This document shows positions 59,729-64,000 of a DNA stretch of 64,000 bases, one piece after another (the first letter of the stretch is position 1; each line of letters opens with the position of its first letter). The DNA is taken from the NCBI GenBank assembly GCA_028287185.1, contig JAQBQD010000081.1, forward strand, positions 43,429-107,428, given 5' to 3'. Both the position numbers and the translations under genes were made by a program. The notes beneath the pieces were generated by a model. That model searched no databases, was not told the DNA's origin, and saw nothing but the letters and a program-made list of their open reading frames with translations. This DNA is from Gemmatimonadota bacterium. Lineage in GTDB: Bacteria > Gemmatimonadota > Gemmatimonadetes > Longimicrobiales > Longimicrobiaceae.

Positions 59729-60313
59729 TCAGCCTCCCTGGGTCTCGTCTTCGGGGTTCACGCCATTCCAGCGGGGCACGTTGCCGCCCGCGGCGCGCGC
59801 GTCGGCGGCGGCCTTCTCGGCCACGGCCTCGCCCTCGAGCTGCGCGGCGGCCGCGCCCCGCTCCTCCTCCTGCTCCAGCTCGCCGAGCTGGCGCTCCACC
59901 AGCGCGCGGAACAGGCGCAGGTAGCGCGCGCGCTGCGCCTGCAGCCGGCGCAGCGACTCCGCCGCGATGGTGGCCTGGCGGCGGGCCTCGGCCACGATGC
60001 GCTCGCCCTCGGCGCGGGCCTCGCGCAGCAGGAAGTCCGCCTCGCGCGTGGCCTGCTCGCGCATGTCCTCGCGAAGCTGCTGCGCCGAGACCAGGGCCTC
60101 GTTCATGGCCCGCTCGCGCTCGCGGTAGTCGGCGATGGCGTCGGACATGCTGGCGACGCGGCCGGCGAGGGTGGCGTTCTCGCGCACCAGCTCCTCCAGC
60201 CGCGCGCCCGCCTCGTCCAGGAAGTTGTCGACCGCGTCGGGGTCGTACCCCCGCATCACCTTGCGGAAGTCGCCCTTCTTCTTGCGTACGTCCAGCGGTG
60301 TGAGGTCGATCAT
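59729..60313 (-). CDS. divIVA: DivIVA-domain protein
   Basis: 194 residues. The N-terminal DivIVA lipid-binding/crossed-loop region is IDLTPLDVRKKKGDFRKVMR with GYDPDAVDNFLDEAGARLEE, followed by a long coiled coil (about 50-165: YRERERAMNEALVSAQQLRE, RQATREADFLL-type heptads) and an alanine-rich tail. DivIVA proteins mark negatively curved membrane (poles, septa). ATG at 60313 overlaps the yggS stop (ATGA). The order yggS-divIVA-ileS-lspA matches Gram-positive chromosomes. Confidence 0.93.
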   Translation of the reverse strand: MIDLTPLDVRKKKGDFRKVMRGYDPDAVDNFLDEAGARLEELVRENATLAGRVASMSDAIADYRERERAMNEALVSAQQLREDMREQATREADFLLREARAEGERIVAEARRQATIAAESLRRLQAQRARYLRLFRALVERQLGELEQEEERGAAAAQLEGEAVAEKAAADARAAGGNVPRWNGVNPEDETQGG

Positions 60314-61005
60314 CGACCACGCTCCCCGAAGAGGACCGATCCGACGCGGACGAGGGTGCTCCCCTCCTCCACGGCGGCCTCGAAGTCGTTGCTCATGCCC
60401 ATCGACAGGTGAAGCGCGCGGAACCCCTGGACCTCCGCCGCCGCCCGCTCCCACAGCGCCCTCGCCCGGCGGAAGGTGCCGCGGACGGCCGCCTCGTCGG
60501 CGGTGAAGGGCGCCATCGTCATCATCCCCTCCACCGACAATCCGGGCAGCGCCACCACGCGGCCGACGGCGTCCATCGCCTCGTCCGCGCCCCAGCCGCC
60601 CTTGGTCTCCTCGCCCGACGTGTTCACCTGCACCAGCACGCGCACGGTGCGCCCCTGGTCCACCGCCGCCTTCGAAAGCGTCTCGGCCAGGCGCAGGCTG
60701 TCGAGCGAGTGCAGCAGGTCGAAGCACGGCAGCGCGCGCGCCGCCTTGTTGCGCTGCAGGTGGCCGATCAGGTGCCAGCGCACCGCGTCGCGGCCCACCT
60801 CGCCCACCTTCTCCTCCAGCTCCTGCGGCCGGTTCTCGCCCACGTCCGCCAAGCCGGCCGCGATGGCGTCGCGGACGGCCTGCGCGGGGTGCGTCTTGGT
60901 CACGGCCACCAGCGTGACGGCCTCGGTGCGCCCGGCGCGCTCCCTCGCCCGCTCGATGCGCTCCCGCACCTCCTCCACCCGTGCCGCCAGCGTAGTCCCG
61001 TCCAT
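60310..61005 (-). CDS. yggS: PLP homeostasis protein YggS/PLPBP
   Basis: 231-residue single-domain fold III PLP-binding protein without known catalytic activity, involved in vitamin B6 and amino-acid homeostasis. The PLP lysine is in VTLVAVTKTHPAQAVRDAIA; other family motifs are VGENRPQELEEKVGEV, WHLIGHLQRNKAARALPCFD, VQVNTSGEETKGGW and HLSMGMSNDFEAAVEEGSTL with VRVGSVLFGERG. ATG at 61005 was chosen over a longer frame with no family similarity. Known to sit near division genes (ylmE in Bacillus). Confidence 0.94.
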   Translation of the reverse strand: MDGTTLAARVEEVRERIERARERAGRTEAVTLVAVTKTHPAQAVRDAIAAGLADVGENRPQELEEKVGEVGRDAVRWHLIGHLQRNKAARALPCFDLLHSLDSLRLAETLSKAAVDQGRTVRVLVQVNTSGEETKGGWGADEAMDAVGRVVALPGLSVEGMMTMAPFTADEAAVRGTFRRARALWERAAAEVQGFRALHLSMGMSNDFEAAVEEGSTLVRVGSVLFGERGR

Positions 61006-61201
61006 GCGCGGATCATAAGCGCGGCGCGGGTTGCGGGCAAGCGCGCACGATGCGCGGGAGCCGCCGTCCGGGCAGCCGAACGGCGCCGGCCGATCGCGTC
61101 GGCACGTCGGCTCGTTCGGTGGGCGACCGGCCGCAGGATGCACGTCGACCGGCGTCTTCGATCCCCGTCGGCGCTGCCAAGGGAGGGACGAGGATACGAG
61201 G

Positions 61202-61258
61202 ATGGACAGAATCAAGCGCGGCACCGACAGCTACGTCCCTCCCCAGCGGCTCGCGTGA
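61202..61258 (+). pseudogene. Possible N-terminal remnant of a MoxR-type AAA ATPase gene
   Basis: An 18-codon frame with a GAGG just upstream reads MDRIKRGTDSYVPPQRLA and then stops. The GTD.Y.....L pattern is how many MoxR-like AAA ATPases begin before their Walker A region. Nothing homologous follows the stop, so it is either a truncated remnant or coincidence. Confidence 0.35.
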
Positions 61259-61316
61259 GGGAATCGCGAACGGACGCGTGTCAACACGACGGCTTGAGAA
61301 TACGACCGCCGTTCAT

Positions 61317-61365
61317 CTCCTATTATTAACTATCAATTCCATTGATAATACGCTGATAATAGGAG
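61317..61365. repeat. Nested AT-rich inverted repeat
   Basis: Outer arms CTCCTATTAT (61317-61326) and ATAATAGGAG (61356-61365) enclose an inner perfect palindrome TATCAAT-TCC-ATTGATA (61331-61347). The stretch is strikingly AT-rich against a roughly 70% GC background. It could be an operator, a promoter region for yggS or a recombination scar. Confidence 0.7.
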
Positions 61366-61462
61366 CCGCGTGCAACACCGGCGCGCCGGCCCCTCGGTCG
61401 GAGATCGTCACCGCCGACGGCGCCCGCCGGCCCCGGCCAGCCGGACGGCGGACACCCACGCC

Positions 61463-61837
61463 TTACCCTTCCACCGCGGCGAGCTGCTCCGCGACGCGCG
61501 AGAGAAAGTCCTGGTAGCGGAAGGGCTTGGCGATGTATCCGTCGCACCCGGCCGCGCGGATGCGCTCCTCGTCGCCCTTCATCGCCAGGGCGGTGAGGGC
61601 GACGACCAGGATGGCGCGCGTGGACGCGTCGCCTTTCAGCAGCGCGGTGGCCTGGAGCCCGTCCATGCCGGGGAGCTGGATGTCCATCAGGATCAGGTCG
61701 GGCTGCTCGGCCCGCGCGATCGTCAGGCCGGCCTCCGCATCGGTCGCGCTGAGCACCGTGTGCCCGGCGGACCGCAGCAGGAAGGTGGCGAGCGTCATGT
61801 TGGCGGCGTTGTCTTCGACGACGAGGACGCGCGCCAT
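61463..61837 (-). CDS. Single-domain response regulator
   Basis: 124-residue receiver (REC) domain: VLVVEDNAANMTLATFLLRS, phospho-acceptor Asp in PDLILMDIQLPGMDGLQATA, the Thr/Ser position in VVALTALAMKGDEERIRAAG, and Lys in GYIAKPFRYQDFLSRVAEQL. It has no output domain, like DivK/CheY types. The ATG at 61837 shares a base with the stop of the hybrid kinase (TGATG), so it is probably part of the same phosphorelay. Confidence 0.93.
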   Translation of the reverse strand: MARVLVVEDNAANMTLATFLLRSAGHTVLSATDAEAGLTIARAEQPDLILMDIQLPGMDGLQATALLKGDASTRAILVVALTALAMKGDEERIRAAGCDGYIAKPFRYQDFLSRVAEQLAAVEG

Positions 61838-64000
61838 CACACCACCTGCAGCCGGCCGTACATGGCGCGGCGGACCTCGTCGGTGAACTGGCCGCGGCCG
61901 ATGGAGGCCTTCTCCACGACCGCCGCCACGTACCCGTTCAGCCTGGCGCGGTCGGCCGCGGTGACCTTCTTGGCGGTGAGCACCAGGATGGGGATTCCCG
62001 CGGTGGCCGGCTGGGCCTGGAGCGCGGCCACCACGTCGAAGCCGTTCACGTCCGGCATCATCAGGTCCAGCAGGATCACGTCGGGCAGCTCCCGCCGCGC
62101 CGTGTCGATCGCCTCCTGTCCCCCGTAGGCGCGCAGCACCGTGCCGGCCATCTCCAGCACCCGCACCGCCGCCAGCTCCACCGCGGCCGGGTCGTCGTCC
62201 ACCACCAGGATCTTCAGCGTGTCGCCCGCCGGAAGGGGGAACATGCCGATGTCCTCCAGCGACTCGTACAGCTCCTGGCGCGAGATCGGCTTCTGCATGA
62301 CGGCCGCGGCCCCGAGCGAGAAGCCCTTCGCGGGATCGGCGACGATGGAGATGATGACGACGGGGATGCGGCGCAGGTCGGGCATCCGCTTGATCCGGGC
62401 GAGGAACTCCCACCCGTCCATGTCCGGCAGCATGATGTCCAGGGTGATCAGCGCCAGAGGCTGCCTCGGCGCCAGGTCCAGCGCGGCCTCCGCCGTGGCG
62501 GCGTGCAGCACCGTGAAGCCCTCCGCCTCGAGCTGCACGCGGATCAGCTCCGCCGACTTGAGGTCGTCCTCCACCACGAGGGCGGTGCGGGTCCCGGCCC
62601 CCGGGGCGTTCGCCGCGGCATCCGCCGGGATCTCCGCCGGCTTCTGCGGCGCGGGCACGGTCTTCTCGGGCAGGTGCATCGGCAGCCAGACGGTGAAGCA
62701 CGAGCCCTCGCCCTCCGCGCTCTCCATCGCCACCGCGCCGCCGTGGAGCTCGGCCAGCAGCTTCACCATCGCCAGCCCGAGCCCCGTCCCCTCGAACTTG
62801 CGCGCCAGCCCGCTGTCGATCTGGCTGAAGGGCTGGAAGAGGCGCTCCAGCCCCTCCTCCGAGACGCCGATGCCGTCGTCCGTCACGCTGATCTTCAGGA
62901 AGTCCTCGAGCGGATTGACGGAGGCGCCGAAGGTGCGCCCCCGCCACTGGCCGGAGAGCTGGCCCACGTCGGCGCCCATCACGCGTGTGGCGCGGAGCAC
63001 CACGTGGCCCCGGTCGTCGGTGAACTTCACCGCGTTCGACAGCAGGTTGTAGAGGATCTGCTTGACCTTGCGCATGTCCACCAGGATCACGCCCAGCTCG
63101 CGCCCCGCGTCCAGCTCCAGGTGGATGTGGCGCGCCGCCGCCTTCTCGCGGATGATGGAGAGGCTGTTGGCGAAGAGCGCCGAGACCGGCACCGGCTCCA
63201 GGTCCAGCTCCATCTTGCCCGCCTCGATCTTCGACAGGTCCAGGATGTCGTTGATGAGCGAGAGCAGGTGCGTGCCGCTGCTGAAGATGTCGCCGATGAA
63301 GCCCCGCTGCTGGTCGGACAGGTCCCCCACCAGGCCGTCCTTCAGCAGCTCCGAGAAGCCGATGATGGCGTTCAGCGGCGTCCGCAGCTCGTGCGACATG
63401 TTGGCGAGGAACTCGGACTTCATCCGGCTCGCCTCCTCCAGCTCCACGTTCTTCTGCCGCAGCGTCTGCTCGAACTGCTTCAGCTCGGTCACGTCGCGGG
63501 CCGAGGCGAACACCCCCTGCAGGCCGCGGTCGCGGTCGTGGAAGGTGCTGGCGTTGTACGAGACGACGGTGAGGTCGCCGTCCCGGGCGCGGGCGGTCAG
63601 CTCGTAGTTGGTGACCTTGCCCTCCGCGAGCACCCGGTTGATGCCGGCCTGGGCCCGGGCGGGGTCGGTGAAGTAGTTCTTGAACGGCGCCCCGATCAGC
63701 TCGTCGCGCGTGCAGCCCGTCAGCGCCTCGGTCTGCTTGTTCACGTCGGTGATGATGCCCCGGGGATCGGTGGTCATCAGGGCGTCGATGTTGGACTCGA
63801 TGAGCGAGCGCGTGTAGAAGTGCTGGTCGCGAAGCCGCTGGTCCAGCTTGCCGCGCTCCTCCTCCACCTGCTGGCGCGCCGTGTTGTCCGTGCCGATCAG
63901 CAGGTAGCCGATGATGGCGTCCTGGGCGTCCCGCAGCGCCGTGACGGAGACCACCGCGGGGAAGCGGCTGCCGTCCTTGCGGATGTAGGTCAGCTCGTAG
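61837..64000 (-). CDS. Hybrid sensor histidine kinase (PAS-PAS-HisKA-HATPase-REC-REC), 5' end outside the window
   Basis: Partial protein; the frame is open to the right edge, where it reads through the end of a PAS domain (YIRKDGSRFPAVVSVTALRD). A second PAS follows (SLIESNIDALMTTDPRGIIT; GVFASARDVTELKQFEQTLR), then HisKA with the phospho-His in FLANMSHELRTPLNAIIGFS. The ATPase domain has NLLSNAVKFTDDRGHVVL, VTDDGIGVSEEGLERLFQPF and FEGTGLGLAMVKLLAELHGG. Two receiver domains follow (TLDIMLPDMDGWEF; LLDLMMPDVNGFDVVAAL). No membrane helix is visible in the present part. A separate receiver follows, making a multistep phosphorelay likely. Confidence 0.93.
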   Translation of the reverse strand, partial: YELTYIRKDGSRFPAVVSVTALRDAQDAIIGYLLIGTDNTARQQVEEERGKLDQRLRDQHFYTRSLIESNIDALMTTDPRGIITDVNKQTEALTGCTRDELIGAPFKNYFTDPARAQAGINRVLAEGKVTNYELTARARDGDLTVVSYNASTFHDRDRGLQGVFASARDVTELKQFEQTLRQKNVELEEASRMKSEFLANMSHELRTPLNAIIGFSELLKDGLVGDLSDQQRGFIGDIFSSGTHLLSLINDILDLSKIEAGKMELDLEPVPVSALFANSLSIIREKAAARHIHLELDAGRELGVILVDMRKVKQILYNLLSNAVKFTDDRGHVVLRATRVMGADVGQLSGQWRGRTFGASVNPLEDFLKISVTDDGIGVSEEGLERLFQPFSQIDSGLARKFEGTGLGLAMVKLLAELHGGAVAMESAEGEGSCFTVWLPMHLPEKTVPAPQKPAEIPADAAANAPGAGTRTALVVEDDLKSAELIRVQLEAEGFTVLHAATAEAALDLAPRQPLALITLDIMLPDMDGWEFLARIKRMPDLRRIPVVIISIVADPAKGFSLGAAAVMQKPISRQELYESLEDIGMFPLPAGDTLKILVVDDDPAAVELAAVRVLEMAGTVLRAYGGQEAIDTARRELPDVILLDLMMPDVNGFDVVAALQAQPATAGIPILVLTAKKVTAADRARLNGYVAAVVEKASIGRGQFTDEVRRAMYGRLQVV

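Larger units (their letters stand above)
61006..61462. other. Intergenic region with an AT-rich island (457 bases)
   Basis: Lies upstream of yggS and downstream of the response regulator. It contains a short plus-strand AAA-ATPase-like remnant (61202-61258), an AT-rich nested inverted repeat (61317-61365) and GC-rich repetitive sequence elsewhere. No complete gene. Confidence 0.5.

Noticed and set aside
1..64000. Insertion sequences, prophage genes, CRISPR arrays or rRNA genes
   Set aside because: No transposase, integrase, phage structural protein, Cas protein, regular repeat-spacer array or rRNA sequence was recognised on either strand.

Overview
The window is a very GC-rich bacterial chromosome segment. 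It carries a complete division and cell-wall (dcw) cluster, a MurE with the meso-diaminopimelate signature, a pinensin-like RiPP precursor and several small families I associate with Gemmatimonadota. The best guess is the Longimicrobium lineage; this rests on gene content and not on a marker search. Most genes lie on the minus strand, so operons read from high to low coordinates.

Layout. (1) 1-15922: the dcw operon, read as mraZ-rsmH-ftsL-ftsI-murE-murF-mraY-murD-ftsW-murG-murC-ftsQ-ftsA-ftsZ (ftsZ runs off the left edge). Most junctions are ATGA or GTGA overlaps. A promoter and four TGGG boxes at exact 10-bp spacing precede mraZ. murB and ddl are not in their usual place. (2) 16320-33335: an accessory stretch with an S1/P1 nuclease, a HipA-like kinase + DUF3037 pair, an MFS exporter, an orphan lanthipeptide-like precursor, a flavin amine oxidase overlapping a 2-oxo acid decarboxylase, two paralogous YkuD-type transpeptidase-like proteins flanking two unknown genes, a DUF488 protein, tRNA-Val and a membrane-anchored zinc-peptidase-like protein. 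(3) 33336-50745: a 17-gene chemosensory and polarity cluster (three CheW, CheA, CheY, CheB, CheC, CheD, CheR, an MglA GTPase, roadblock proteins, two DUF4388-TPR proteins, TPR hubs and a DnaA-like AAA+ protein without a DNA-binding domain). It sits behind a near-consensus promoter and has no receptor gene. (4) 50804-61005: rluD, lspA, ileS, two lower-GC genes, a lipoprotein, a purine nucleoside phosphorylase, divIVA and yggS. This resembles the yggS-divIVA-ileS-lspA-rluD block of Gram-positive bacteria, interrupted by the lower-GC genes. (5) 61463-64000: a response regulator and a hybrid histidine kinase running off the right edge.

Most notable: the MglA/roadblock/Che cluster with a DnaA-like ATPase; an isoleucyl-tRNA synthetase whose HIGH signature reads GIHH, the swapped motif tied to extreme mupirocin resistance; the probable MraZ operator; the amine oxidase/decarboxylase pair; and the lower-GC insertion in a conserved division/translation block.
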